Below, one piece after another: positions 24,613-33,798 of a stretch of 64,000 nucleotides of DNA. Source of the DNA: CALDTK01 sp965215215. GTDB taxonomy: Bacteria > Bacteroidota > Bacteroidia > Chitinophagales > Saprospiraceae. Position numbers and translations under genes: made by a program. The DNA lies in the NCBI GenBank assembly GCA_965215215.1, contig OZ244043.1, positions 4,092,001-4,156,000 of the forward strand, written 5' to 3'. Within the stretch, counting starts at the first letter, position 1, and each line of letters begins with the position of its first letter. Under the pieces are notes generated by a model. That model did not search any database and had not been told where the DNA came from. It was given only the letters and a program-made list of their open reading frames with translations.

Positions 24613-27600
24613 ATCCGATAACCATCGCCTTTCACAGCTCGGCCACCGCGGACGTCGAGGACCTGCACCGCGTTTTAGCGGAAGCGGGATTTACGTATTT
24701 CGACATCGTGTGCGATTCGGAGACCGAACCGGCCCGGACGGTGGGTGGGCGGTTGACCGCGCAGCGAGGACCTTCGTTTCTGCTACTCAACGATGGATTT
24801 TTGCACGGGCTCGAGTGCCAGGAGGGGCTCTTCGACGCTTACCGGGAGTTGCGCCAGCGGGAGAACTTCCACGTGGTCATCGCGCGCTCGCTGCGGACCC
24901 GACCGAACGGCGAGAGCGAGCTGATCGAGACACCACTGACGCGGGTGTCGGACACGATGCGCTACATCAACTACTGGCAGGTGGTCTACCTCGACGCCCG
25001 GCGCGAGTACGGCGCCACGGCCACCGACGCGAGCTCGCGGGCGCTCTCCCCGATTCGCAGCGTGAGCCAGGAGATCGGCGAAACCCTCCGGCTGATCCGC
25101 GAAGACGCACCACTCACCATCGAGGCGCTCCTCGCCGCCGACGGGGCCGCACTCCTCGAACTCCTGGGGGCACCGCAGCCCGCACCGGAAACTAGGCCGA
25201 GCGACCGCGTAGAGGCCGGGGTCGTGCCCGGTGTCTTCGAGCACGCCCTTCCGAACGGGAATGCAGCGGGTGCGCACGAGCCGATCGAGCACCACCCGGA
25301 AGCGCCTCGACCGGAGGAATACCGAGCGGGGGCGTCCGAACCCGAAGAAGTGCCGTTGGCGGACGAGCAACCTCTAGATCTGCACCCCGTAGCTCGGCCC
25401 CCGCAGGACGATCCTGCGGAAGATCACAGCCGGGAGGAAGACCAGCGCACTGAGGACGAGGACTCGCATCACCTCTACGAGGTCCAACTCGCAGAGCGGG
25501 ACGAGCCACAGGATACTCGGTTGCAGACCCATCAGCTCCAGGGAGACCCCCCCGAGGACCAGCGGCGGGAGGCGGCCGGGCTCGGGGTTACCGCTCCGGC
25601 GCAGGAGCACTCGGCGCTCGATCGGTTCGCGGTTGACCCGACGCAAGGCAACGGACGCGCGGGCGAGCAACGACAGGCTATACCAGCGGGCGAGCAGTCG
25701 ATCGAACGAGCGGATAACGCAGATTTAGTTGTCGCGAACCTCGACGCACAGACCGAGCGCTACATAGCTGAAACGCATTTGCCGCACGGGGATGGGGCCG
25801 CCGTTGAGCCGGAAGGAACCCAGGCCGAGCGCGGACCCTCCGAATGCGGTACCCGCCTGACGGAGGACAGCCCGGTCGAAGCGGCGGGCGATTCGACGGA
25901 GGAGGCAGTCGACTTAGCGGTTGACTCGTCGGCGGACCCCGGGCGCGGTCGCCGTTCGTCTGCCTTCGACGAGCTCGAGGAAGACGGGCTCGAGGAAACT
26001 ACGTCGCGGCGGGGGCATGAGCCCGAGGGATTCGACTACCTACACACCGCGGTTGCCGTGGCCGCGGCGTCGGATGAGACGATCTCGACGCACGTCAGCT
26101 TAACCGCGTCGGGTTCGTCGCAGGGGGCAAGAACGTTGGCGAACGAGCCCGACCGCGGCCCGGGCGGTCCGGAATCGAGTACGCACCTCCACTTTGTGGC
26201 GTTGCTCGAAGCCGGGCGCGTGCACGAGGCGGAGGCTTTGGCGAGAGATAAACTGAAGGACGATCCGCGGGATCACCGGCTTCGTTATTACCTCTCGGTG
26301 GCACTGGCGAAGTTGTCCGAGCAAAAGCGTTCGGCCGCTCTGATCGAGGCGAATCAGCAGCTCAAGATGCTGTACGATACCCCGTTCGCCGCCGCCGCCC
26401 ATTTGTTGGTGGGTACCATCCGGGCCGAAGCCCGCGACTTCGGATCGGCCAGGCGGCACTACAAGAAAGCGTACCGGCTCGATAAGGAGGTCGATCCCGA
26501 GTTATCGTATCGCATCGGATCGCTGGTACAGGATGCGTTCCCGGAGCGGCGGCGGGAGGCGGCGCGTTTCCTGCGTAGGGCGACGCAGCAGTCCGAGGAG
26601 TACGCCGCGGACGCCTGGTACCGCCTCGGGCAGATCTACGCGGCGAACACGAGCTGGCGCAAGGCCATCCGCGCGTTCAAGAGCGCCCGGGCCCTCGACC
26701 CGGCACATCCTTTCGCCGCCTACGACCTAGCGTTACTCTACCTGGAGCGAGGGCGAGTGCGCAAGGCGGCCCGTTTCTTCGAGCACGCCGTCGAAGCGAA
26801 TCCGGAGCTCGACTCCCGCAAGAACAGGGTGGCTTTCGCGCCGTCGCCCGCGGTGCCCACCGTGGGTAGCCCCGCGACGATCGCGAGCCCCGCGAGCGGA
26901 GAGCGGATTACCACCCTCGACCGACTCACCGAAGACGAGATCGCCAACCCCCGCGTGCGCGTGCTCACCGTGCTCATCACCGGGGCGAGCTCGGGTATCG
27001 GGGCCGCCACGGCGCGTGCTTTCGCGAAACGGGGTCACCGGCTCATACTTACGGGGCGCCGGATCGAACGCCTGCGTGCGCTGAGCTCCGAGCTGAGTAG
27101 CCAGTACCGAGCGGCCGTGCGGTTGATGAGCTTCGACGTGACCGACGCCGAAGCGGCTGAGCACATGCTCGACACGCTCCCACCCGATTGGAACGAGATC
27201 GACTTACTCATCAACAACGCCGGTAAAGCGCGTGGGCTCGAACCGATCTACCAGGGACGGATGCAGGATTGGGACGAGATGATCGACACCAACGTGAAAG
27301 GGTTGCTGCACATGACGCGGCTCGTGTCGCCCGCTATGGTCGAGCGCCGTCGGGGTCACATCATCAACGTCTGTAGCACGGCGGGTCACGAGGTGTATCC
27401 GAACGGCGCGGTGTACTGCGCCACGAAGCACGCCGTCGACGCGATTACGAAGGGCACGCGGCTCGATCTGTACAAGTACAACATTCGGGTGAGCCAAGTA
27501 TCGCCCGCCGCGGTGGAGGAGACCGAGTTTTCTGCCGTACGCTTTCACGGGGACGAGGACAAAGCCGCCAAGGTGTACGAGGGCTTCCAACCGTTGCGCG

Positions 27601-27725
27601 CGGACGATGTCGCCGAGACGATCTACTTCGTCGCGTCACGTCCGGCCCACGTCGATGTCCAGGATACGATCGTACTGGCCACGCAGCAGGCGAACTCCAC
27701 GAACATCAACCGCTCGGGGCGCTAG
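24609..27725 (+). CDS. Three-part protein: TIR-like domain, acidic linker with TPRs, SDR oxidoreductase
   Basis: 1038 codons from ATG 24609 without a stop. Residues 1-165 look TIR-like: ITIAFHSSATADVEDLHRVL as strand A/helix A, FLLLNDGFLHGLECQE matching the region with the catalytic Glu of TIR NADases (E72), then HVVIA. Residues about 190-515 are low-complexity Glu/Pro/Arg-rich. TPRs span about 520-735. Residues 785-1038 form a classical short-chain dehydrogenase: TGASSGIG cofactor loop, NNAG, and active-site S with YCATKHAVD. The SDR could also be made separately from in-frame GTG codons at 26955 or 26961. Coupled to the TlpA-like lipoprotein gene. The SDR call is certain; the TIR call is by eye. 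Confidence 0.75.
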   Translation: MNPITIAFHSSATADVEDLHRVLAEAGFTYFDIVCDSETEPARTVGGRLTAQRGPSFLLLNDGFLHGLECQEGLFDAYRELRQRENFHVVIARSLRTRPNGESELIETPLTRVSDTMRYINYWQVVYLDARREYGATATDASSRALSPIRSVSQEIGETLRLIREDAPLTIEALLAADGAALLELLGAPQPAPETRPSDRVEAGVVPGVFEHALPNGNAAGAHEPIEHHPEAPRPEEYRAGASEPEEVPLADEQPLDLHPVARPPQDDPAEDHSREEDQRTEDEDSHHLYEVQLAERDEPQDTRLQTHQLQGDPPEDQRREAAGLGVTAPAQEHSALDRFAVDPTQGNGRAGEQRQAIPAGEQSIERADNADLVVANLDAQTERYIAETHLPHGDGAAVEPEGTQAERGPSECGTRLTEDSPVEAAGDSTEEAVDLAVDSSADPGRGRRSSAFDELEEDGLEETTSRRGHEPEGFDYLHTAVAVAAASDETISTHVSLTASGSSQGARTLANEPDRGPGGPESSTHLHFVALLEAGRVHEAEALARDKLKDDPRDHRLRYYLSVALAKLSEQKRSAALIEANQQLKMLYDTPFAAAAHLLVGTIRAEARDFGSARRHYKKAYRLDKEVDPELSYRIGSLVQDAFPERRREAARFLRRATQQSEEYAADAWYRLGQIYAANTSWRKAIRAFKSARALDPAHPFAAYDLALLYLERGRVRKAARFFEHAVEANPELDSRKNRVAFAPSPAVPTVGSPATIASPASGERITTLDRLTEDEIANPRVRVLTVLITGASSGIGAATARAFAKRGHRLILTGRRIERLRALSSELSSQYRAAVRLMSFDVTDAEAAEHMLDTLPPDWNEIDLLINNAGKARGLEPIYQGRMQDWDEMIDTNVKGLLHMTRLVSPAMVERRRGHIINVCSTAGHEVYPNGAVYCATKHAVDAITKGTRLDLYKYNIRVSQVSPAAVEETEFSAVRFHGDEDKAAKVYEGFQPLRADDVAETIYFVASRPAHVDVQDTIVLATQQANSTNINRSGR
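24672..24685 (+). repeat. Interspersed 14-mer, copy 11
   Basis: GTTTTAGCGGAAGC, next base G. Sense in the TIR-like fusion gene (VLAEA); faces copy 10 at 84 bases. Confidence 0.9.
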
Positions 27726-28468
27726 TTGAAGTCGGCAACCTCCCGCCAACCGAGATTTTGCGCCAGCTTACCGCGTAGCTTCCGTTTGACCTCGGTCAAG
27801 TTTACGGTCTCGCCGAACTCGGCGGCGAGGCTCGTCACCGCCTTATCGGCGTCGCCGATCCCACAGGGCACGATGTGGTCGAAGTAGGCGAGATCCGTAT
27901 TGACGTTAAACGCGAAGCCGTGCAGCGTAACCCACCTGCTTAGGTGGACTCCGATCGCGCAAATCTTTCGCCAGGGTAGCCCCCGATGACCCACGTGTTT
28001 TGGCGGAAGCCATACGCCCGTGAAGCCCTCGAAGCGCGTGGCTTCGACTCGGTAGTCGGCGAGTAGATCGATGACGGACTGCTCGAGGGCGGAGACGTAC
28101 CTGCGCACGTCGTGGAAGAACCAATCTAAATCGAGGATGGGGTACCCGACCAGCTGCCCGGGACCGTGGAAGGTGATGTCGCCGCCGCGGTTGATCTTGT
28201 GGAACTCGATGCCTGCCTCCGCCAGCTGACTTTCGTCGAGAAGCAAATGGCCGAGCGAGCCCGATTTACCGAGCGTATACACCGGTGGATGCTCCACGAA
28301 GAGGAGTCGGTGCGGCGGCTCGGTCGGTGCCTTCGACCAACCGCGTGCTTTCTTTCGGGCGACGAGCGATCGGTGTACCGCGGTCTGGTAGGCCCACGCT
28401 TCGGTGTAGCCCATCGACCCGAGATCGGTGAAGCTCACCCGGGGGCGAGCGTCTACGCGCGCGCTCAC
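27722..28468 (-). CDS. lipB: Octanoyl-[ACP]:protein N-octanoyltransferase
   Basis: 248 residues. RGGDITFHGPGQLVGYP and the catalytic Cys in HIVPCGI identify LipB, which moves octanoate from acyl carrier protein to lipoyl domains such as that of the pyruvate dehydrogenase E2. The C-terminal extension is normal for Bacteroidota. The stop shares the CTAG at 27722-27725 with the convergent fusion gene; the start overlaps the photolyase stop (ATGA). A 14-mer at 27997-28010 encodes LPPKH. Confidence 0.93.
   Translation of the reverse strand: MSARVDARPRVSFTDLGSMGYTEAWAYQTAVHRSLVARKKARGWSKAPTEPPHRLLFVEHPPVYTLGKSGSLGHLLLDESQLAEAGIEFHKINRGGDITFHGPGQLVGYPILDLDWFFHDVRRYVSALEQSVIDLLADYRVEATRFEGFTGVWLPPKHVGHRGLPWRKICAIGVHLSRWVTLHGFAFNVNTDLAYFDHIVPCGIGDADKAVTSLAAEFGETVNLTEVKRKLRGKLAQNLGWREVADFN
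27997..28010 (+). repeat. Interspersed 14-mer, copy 12
   Basis: GTTTTGGCGGAAGC, next base C. Antisense within lipB. Confidence 0.9.
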
Positions 28469-29961
28469 TCGGCGAAAGACCGCGATGACTTGCCGCGCCT
28501 CGATTTGCCGCGGCCGGTGTTCTTACCGCTCTCCCACTTGGCGATATTGACCACGGCGTTCGGGTAGTCCACCCCGAGGCGAACGCCGTACTTCCGCTGC
28601 TCGTCCGAAGTGAGTAGGTCCGGACGGTGGATCCGCTCCTCCGGAAGCTCGGCGAGTTCGGGCAACCAGAGGCGCACGTAGTCCCCTTTGGGGTCGTAAC
28701 GAGTCGCCTGGGAGAGGATGTTGAAGTAGCGATTCTCGCGCGGGTCGCTGCCGACGCCGGCCACGTAGTTCCAGTTGCACCAATTGCTGGCTACATCGTA
28801 ATCGACCAAGCCGCTCTCGAAGTACTCGGCGCCCATTTGCCAGTTGAGCTTCATGTCTTTAACCAGAAAGCTCGCTACGTTTTGACGTCCGCGGTTAGAC
28901 ATGAAACCGGTGGCGTTGAACTCGCGCATGTTCGCGTCGATAAACGGGACACCCGTACGCCCTTCTGCCCACAAGCCGAAGGTGCGTCGATCTTCGGACC
29001 AGTCCGGCACCGGCTCCTGCTTCGGGCCTTGCTTCCGGAAAATGAGTTCCATGTGCTTCTTCACCATGAGGCGGAAAAAATCGCGCCACAGCAGTTCGAA
29101 GAAGATCCAGTACGTAGAGTCGTTGGCCCCGCGTTCCGCCTCGTAACGCTTTAGCTCGGAGTAGATCCGCTTGGGGCTCAGGCAGCCAGCGGCCAGCCAT
29201 GCGCTGAATTTGGTACTGTACTCCTCGCCGATCAAGCCGTTGCGGGTCACCTTGTAGGTCTTCGCCAAATCGCTCTCCCAGAGGTAATAATTAAGTCGCG
29301 CCAAGCCGGCGGTCTCCCCCCCCTCGAAGTCGAGTACGGCGCGCGGATCCCGTGTGGGGGGAGCGTCGTAACCGAGCTTCGCGAGGCTCGGAACCTTGCC
29401 CGCGTCCAGGCCTTCGGGCAGCGCGGGTAGCTCCGCGGGTGCATCGAGGGGTTCGCGTACCGTAACGAAGCGTTCCACCTCCTTGCGGTACTGCGTGTAG
29501 ATGTCCGGGGTCTGACTCACCGGGAAAGGTAGGTCGGCCGTGTGGTAGAGCATTTTGCCCCGTGCGTAGCGGACCTCCTGACCGATCGTCCACAACTTGC
29601 GCTCGAGCGCGTCCTGGATTTCCACCTCCTCGCTCGTGCGCTCCCGATTGCAGAAGACCCAGCCGGTCCGTTGCTCGCGCGCTAGATCGTAGAGGACCTC
29701 CTCGGTGTGGCCGACCCGAATGACGAGGTCCGAACCGATCGCCCGCAGACGCCCCCGCAGGTCGCTCACCGCCTCAACGAGAAACTGTGCCCGGCGCACG
29801 CCGGTCTTCACAAAACCAAAGCGGCGGGTAGTGCCTTTGAATGTACGCTCGTCGAATACGAAGACCGGGATTACCGCACCGGCACGTGCAGCCTCGTGGA
29901 GGCTCTCGTTGTCATCTAGGCGCAGGTCGTTCCGAAACCACAAAATCGCTTTCCTCTCCAT
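28465..29961 (-). CDS. DASH-family cryptochrome / deoxyribodipyrimidine photolyase
   Basis: 498 residues from ATG 29961, where LWFRNDLRLDDNESL begins the photolyase alpha/beta domain. The C-terminal FAD domain has EEYSTKFSAWLAAGCLSP, MSNRGRQNVASFLVKDM, and DYDVASNWCNWNYVAGVGSD, the Cry-DASH signatures. Members repair cyclobutane dimers, mainly in single-stranded DNA, using light. It overlaps lipB by 4 bases. A carotenoid gene a few kilobases away fits a light-exposed lifestyle. The start codon lies in the same CATG as the divergent lipoprotein start, leaving no room for promoters between them. Confidence 0.93.
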   Translation of the reverse strand: MERKAILWFRNDLRLDDNESLHEAARAGAVIPVFVFDERTFKGTTRRFGFVKTGVRRAQFLVEAVSDLRGRLRAIGSDLVIRVGHTEEVLYDLAREQRTGWVFCNRERTSEEVEIQDALERKLWTIGQEVRYARGKMLYHTADLPFPVSQTPDIYTQYRKEVERFVTVREPLDAPAELPALPEGLDAGKVPSLAKLGYDAPPTRDPRAVLDFEGGETAGLARLNYYLWESDLAKTYKVTRNGLIGEEYSTKFSAWLAAGCLSPKRIYSELKRYEAERGANDSTYWIFFELLWRDFFRLMVKKHMELIFRKQGPKQEPVPDWSEDRRTFGLWAEGRTGVPFIDANMREFNATGFMSNRGRQNVASFLVKDMKLNWQMGAEYFESGLVDYDVASNWCNWNYVAGVGSDPRENRYFNILSQATRYDPKGDYVRLWLPELAELPEERIHRPDLLTSDEQRKYGVRLGVDYPNAVVNIAKWESGKNTGRGKSRRGKSSRSFAE

Positions 29962-30427
29962 GTCGTTCCTTTCTACCGAAACCAACAGCACATTTGGAGC
30001 ATGGTTGCTCTGTTCGCTGGCGCTGAGCGGCATCGTGACCTACAGCTGCAACGCACCGGCACCGCCCGAATCCGTGAAGGCGGAGGCGACGGTTTCGGCG
30101 CCGGAGCTCGAAAGTTTGCACGCGGAGGGCATGGGCGTGCACGACGAGGTGATGCCCCGCATGGGGGAGATGATGCGTTTGCAACGCCAGCTCGATACGG
30201 TCGAGCTACCCGCCGAGCAAACCGATTTCGCCACGCAACGACTGGCGCGTGCGGACGACGCGATGATGGCGTGGATGCACACCGAGCTCCCGCTGCCGGC
30301 GGTGATCGACTCCCTCGGTCCGGACGGCGCGCCCGCGTACCTCGCGCGGCGCCACGCCGAGATCGCCGCGGTCCGCGACAGCATGAACGCCGCCATCGCT
30401 TTCGCCGAAAACTTACTTGCCCAGTGA
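29960..30427 (+). CDS. Putative lipoprotein of the type annotated as viral A-type inclusion protein
   Basis: 155 residues from ATG 29960. A hydrophobic stretch ends in the lipobox IVTYSC. The mature part is Met- and charge-rich helical (HDEVMPRMGEMMRLQRQL, DDAMMAWMHTELP, AIAFAENLLAQ). Similar small lipoproteins in this phylum are often found before Sco1/cytochrome genes; I infer a link with respiratory assembly or copper, not shown by sequence. The stop overlaps the Sco1 GTG start. The histidine and methionine content would suit metal binding, which is speculation. Confidence 0.65.
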   Translation: MSFLSTETNSTFGAWLLCSLALSGIVTYSCNAPAPPESVKAEATVSAPELESLHAEGMGVHDEVMPRMGEMMRLQRQLDTVELPAEQTDFATQRLARADDAMMAWMHTELPLPAVIDSLGPDGAPAYLARRHAEIAAVRDSMNAAIAFAENLLAQ

Positions 30428-31056
30428 TCAGGATCGCTCCCTTAGCCCTTGTGACCTCCCTCGCCGTTACCGCCTGTACCGGGGATACGGACCACGTCGC
30501 GCACGAGCTCCCGATCATCGGCGAGCGTGAGGTGGTGGATGGTGATACGGTGTACCACACGGTTGGCGATTGGAGCTTCTACCGGCAGGACTCCGCGGTG
30601 GTTAGTGAAGCAGGACTGCAGGGGACGCCTTACGTAGCGGACTTCTTCTTTACGAGCTGTCCGACGATCTGCCCGCGGGTAACCCGGAACATGCTTCGCC
30701 TCAACGAGCGTTTTGCGTCCACGCCGCTCAAACTCGTGAGCTTCACCGTTGATCCGGAACGCGACGACGTGACCACGCTGCGCGACTACGCCGAGAACAT
30801 GGGCGTAGACGATGCTGACAAGTGGTGGTTTTTGACCGGCGACAAGGCGGAGTTGTACGCCATAGCCGACGACTACTTCAGCATCGCCGTCGAAAACACA
30901 GACGCGCCGGGCGGTTTCGACCATTCGGGTCGGATCATCTTCGTCGACGAGAAAGGGCAGGTACGCGCCTTTGCGGACGGTACGAACGAGGCGGAGGTCG
31001 ATCACCTCATCGACGACATCGAGGGTTACCTGACCGACGCCGACGATGCGAGGTAG
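30424..31056 (+). CDS. SCO1/SenC family copper chaperone lipoprotein
   Basis: 210 residues from GTG 30424, overlapping the previous stop. A lipobox (AVTAC) is followed by the thioredoxin-like Sco fold with the copper-binding CxxxC in FTSCPTICP and the distal His in FDHSGRIIFVD. Sco proteins deliver copper to the CuA site of cytochrome c oxidase or keep its cysteines reduced at the outer face of the membrane. It overlaps the cytochrome c gene by 11 bases. Confidence 0.92.
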   Translation: MIRIAPLALVTSLAVTACTGDTDHVAHELPIIGEREVVDGDTVYHTVGDWSFYRQDSAVVSEAGLQGTPYVADFFFTSCPTICPRVTRNMLRLNERFASTPLKLVSFTVDPERDDVTTLRDYAENMGVDDADKWWFLTGDKAELYAIADDYFSIAVENTDAPGGFDHSGRIIFVDEKGQVRAFADGTNEAEVDHLIDDIEGYLTDADDAR

Positions 31057-31480
31057 ACTTTACCTCGGTGTGGTATCCGCGGCGCTGGGCTGCGTGCTGA
31101 CTTCCACGAGTTGTGGGAGAAATCCGTACACGCAGGGCAAGCTGATCTACGAATACAAGTGCGCGAACTGCCACCAACCCGACGGCGCGGGCCTAGTGGG
31201 GAACATCCCCCCCCTGGCACAGTCCGACTGGCTGGTCGAAAACCGAGAGGAGATCGCCTGCGTGATACGCTACGGGTTACAAGGCGAGCTGGTGGTCAAC
31301 GGGCTAACGTACGAGGCGAAGATGGCCGGGCACCCGGACCTCTCCGATACCGAAGTAGCGAACGTAGCCAACTACATTCTCTACGCGTGGGACAACGGCC
31401 TGCCGGAGCTTCCCCCCGCGGGGGTAGGCGATTTACTGGAAGCCTGTGAGGCCAAGGGCTTCGAACCGATCACCGACTAA
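31046..31480 (+). CDS. Class I c-type cytochrome, lipoprotein
   Basis: 144 residues. Lipobox TSTSC (C23) and one heme-binding site CANCH (C39, C42, H43); the likely axial methionine is in EAKMAGHPDL. About 100 mature residues form a small monoheme cytochrome. It ends the lipoprotein-Sco1-cytochrome operon, consistent with electron transfer to an oxidase or a role in its assembly. Confidence 0.92.
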   Translation: MRGRLYLGVVSAALGCVLTSTSCGRNPYTQGKLIYEYKCANCHQPDGAGLVGNIPPLAQSDWLVENREEIACVIRYGLQGELVVNGLTYEAKMAGHPDLSDTEVANVANYILYAWDNGLPELPPAGVGDLLEACEAKGFEPITD

Positions 31481-31490
31481 ACCGACCGGT

Positions 31491-33758
31491 TTACCACCTG
31501 AACGTAGCGCCGAGGCTCGGCAAGACGGGCAATTGGTCCACGCGTCGATTACTGACGCGATCGACGTAAAAGATGTTGGGTCGGTTGGAGACGTTCGTGA
31601 CGCTCGCCACCACCTCGAGCCCGAGGTCATCGCCGAACTCGAAGGTTCGCTTCACGCTCACATCGGCACGGTGATAGTTTGGCAGTCTATTGCCGTTGCG
31701 CGTGTCGCTAAAGAGGATACCCAGATCGGGGTTTTGCTTCGTCAGGTCCGTATTGAGCCCACCCTCGAAACCCTCGCGTCCGTAAAATCCGCTGGTCGCC
31801 GTAAAGGGAAAGCCCGTTCCGAAATTATACCGAACGCTCGCTTCCCAAGCCTCGCTCCGGCCCAGCTCGTGGCTCGCGAGCACGTTCACGTTGTGCCTCC
31901 GATCGAAAACGGTGGGGTAGATTTGGTCGCCATCGTCACGCTGCACCTTACCGTAGCTGTAGGTCAACCAGAGGTACGCCGGCCCCCTGTCGTACGCTAG
32001 GCTCAGATCGAGTCCGTAAGCATCCCCGGTCTCACTTACGAAGTCCGACTCCAGCGACGTACGCCGGTCGCGGTTGATGGTAAGCAGCTGAGTAAACTGC
32101 TTCCAGTAGGGCTCCACGTTCACGAGCACGCCCCGACCGAGGTCGATCTCTACCCCGCCGATGGCGTGGACGGCTTTCTGGAGGCGATCGGGCAGGGGCG
32201 TGATGCCGTCGGTCTCGAAGATCGTTTCCTCCGGCCCGCTGATAAAGCCTACGAAGGGGTTGACGATATCGGTTTCGCTCACGGAACTAAGTAGGTTTTG
32301 GCTGAAAAGCCCCCCGGCGAACTTGAAACGCAACCAATCCGTAGCGTTGAGCTTGGCGCCCAGCCGGGGTTCGGGGCGGATCACGCCCTGGCTCGCGTAA
32401 AACTGGAGCCTGAAGCCCGGCTCGAGCACGAAGCTGTCCCAGGTGCGTTTATAACTCGCGTAAGCGGCGATTTCGGTGTTGTCGTTGCGGAGCTCGAGCG
32501 TGTTGCCGAACGAGTTGCGGAAGCGGAAATCGGTACGCACCCCGTTGAACTCGAAGCCGTAACGTAGCTCGTTGCGACCGTTGAAATTCTGAAAATTGAG
32601 GCGCGCCAAGTAGTTCGTCAGCGAACTCGTACGGGGCTGCTGCTCAGGGACGCGAAGTTCCGCCTCGTAGCTGGAGTAACTCGCCGACCCGTCCATCACC
32701 AGGTTCGACGACGGGGGTACCACCCGGAAGCTGGTACCGGCCCCAAACGTGGTCCACGCGTAGGCGATGTCCGAGAAATCGGCCACGTCGTCGTAGCGGA
32801 ACCCGAAGAACTCGGCCTTCGATCCGTTGGTACCGAGCTGACTGATCTTCCCGTACACATCCGTGAAACTGTAGGGGAGTCCAACCGAATCGTTCGCGTA
32901 GCTGTAGAGCGACCGACTGGTTTGGTCGAGGTAGCCGCGCTTTGCCGTAACCAGGTAACTGGTCGAGGAGCCCCCACCCCCCTCGTCGAGTGCTTTGATC
33001 GGCCCCTCGAGCAGGGCTCTCGTCTGAAACGGACTCACGCCGATCAAACCGCTGAATTTCTTCCGGTTCCCCGCCTTCGTGTTGATGTCGACGACCGCCG
33101 AGAGACGTCCCCCGTACTCGGCTCCGAATCCGCCGGTTAGCACGTCGACGTTGCGGATGGCCTCCGTTTCGAAGACGCTAAAAAACCCGATGGTGTGGAA
33201 GGGATTGAAGATCGTCACCCCGTCTAGGAGCACCTTGGTTTGGATCGGTGCGCCACCCCGGATGTAGATCTGCCCCCCCTGGTCGCCGGTGGTCACGATG
33301 CCCGGAAGCACGGGCAGGTACTGGGCGAGGTCGGCGTCCCCGCCAACGCTCGGCAGGACTTCGATATCCCGTGGGGTGAGCGTCACGCTGCTGACTTGCA
33401 CCTCGGTGCGGGCCTGCGTACGTTCGGCGGACACCTCCACCGTGGACAGACTCACCCCCTCCCGTAAGGTGAGGCGCACGTACTTCACACCGGATGCGGG
33501 CAGCTCGAGCTCGGTGCGCGCCGTATCGTAACCGATGAACGTGGACTCGAGAGTGTACTCCCCCGCAGCCAGTCCCTCGATGGAGAAGAAACCGTCGTAA
33601 TCGGTTGTGGTCCCCCGCCCGACGCCCGTCAAGAAGACGCTGGCGAACGCCACGGGCTCGCCCGAGGCTCCGTCGAATACGTTCCCGCGCAACGTTGCCT
33701 TTTGCGCGGCCAGCGCTCCGGTAAAAGTGAGAATACCGAGAACTAGGGCTAAGCGCAT
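31491..33758 (-). CDS. TonB-dependent outer-membrane receptor
   Basis: 755 residues. Signal peptide ending TGALAAQ; a carboxypeptidase-regulatory-like domain at about 22-100 (GEPVAFASVFLTG, DGFFSIEGLAAGEYTL); plug at about 115-230 (GGQIYIRGGAPIQTKVLLDG, GGFGAEYGGRLSAVVDI); and a 22-strand barrel to a C-terminal aromatic (FRW). It imports an unknown ligand using TonB energy. No SusD-type partner is adjacent. Convergent with the cytochrome operon (10-base gap) and upstream of it lies crtY on the same strand. Confidence 0.92.
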   Translation of the reverse strand: MRLALVLGILTFTGALAAQKATLRGNVFDGASGEPVAFASVFLTGVGRGTTTDYDGFFSIEGLAAGEYTLESTFIGYDTARTELELPASGVKYVRLTLREGVSLSTVEVSAERTQARTEVQVSSVTLTPRDIEVLPSVGGDADLAQYLPVLPGIVTTGDQGGQIYIRGGAPIQTKVLLDGVTIFNPFHTIGFFSVFETEAIRNVDVLTGGFGAEYGGRLSAVVDINTKAGNRKKFSGLIGVSPFQTRALLEGPIKALDEGGGGSSTSYLVTAKRGYLDQTSRSLYSYANDSVGLPYSFTDVYGKISQLGTNGSKAEFFGFRYDDVADFSDIAYAWTTFGAGTSFRVVPPSSNLVMDGSASYSSYEAELRVPEQQPRTSSLTNYLARLNFQNFNGRNELRYGFEFNGVRTDFRFRNSFGNTLELRNDNTEIAAYASYKRTWDSFVLEPGFRLQFYASQGVIRPEPRLGAKLNATDWLRFKFAGGLFSQNLLSSVSETDIVNPFVGFISGPEETIFETDGITPLPDRLQKAVHAIGGVEIDLGRGVLVNVEPYWKQFTQLLTINRDRRTSLESDFVSETGDAYGLDLSLAYDRGPAYLWLTYSYGKVQRDDGDQIYPTVFDRRHNVNVLASHELGRSEAWEASVRYNFGTGFPFTATSGFYGREGFEGGLNTDLTKQNPDLGILFSDTRNGNRLPNYHRADVSVKRTFEFGDDLGLEVVASVTNVSNRPNIFYVDRVSNRRVDQLPVLPSLGATFRW

Positions 33759-33798
33759 GGATTGGCGGAAAAGGTCCGCGACAAGGTAACCGCCGACC

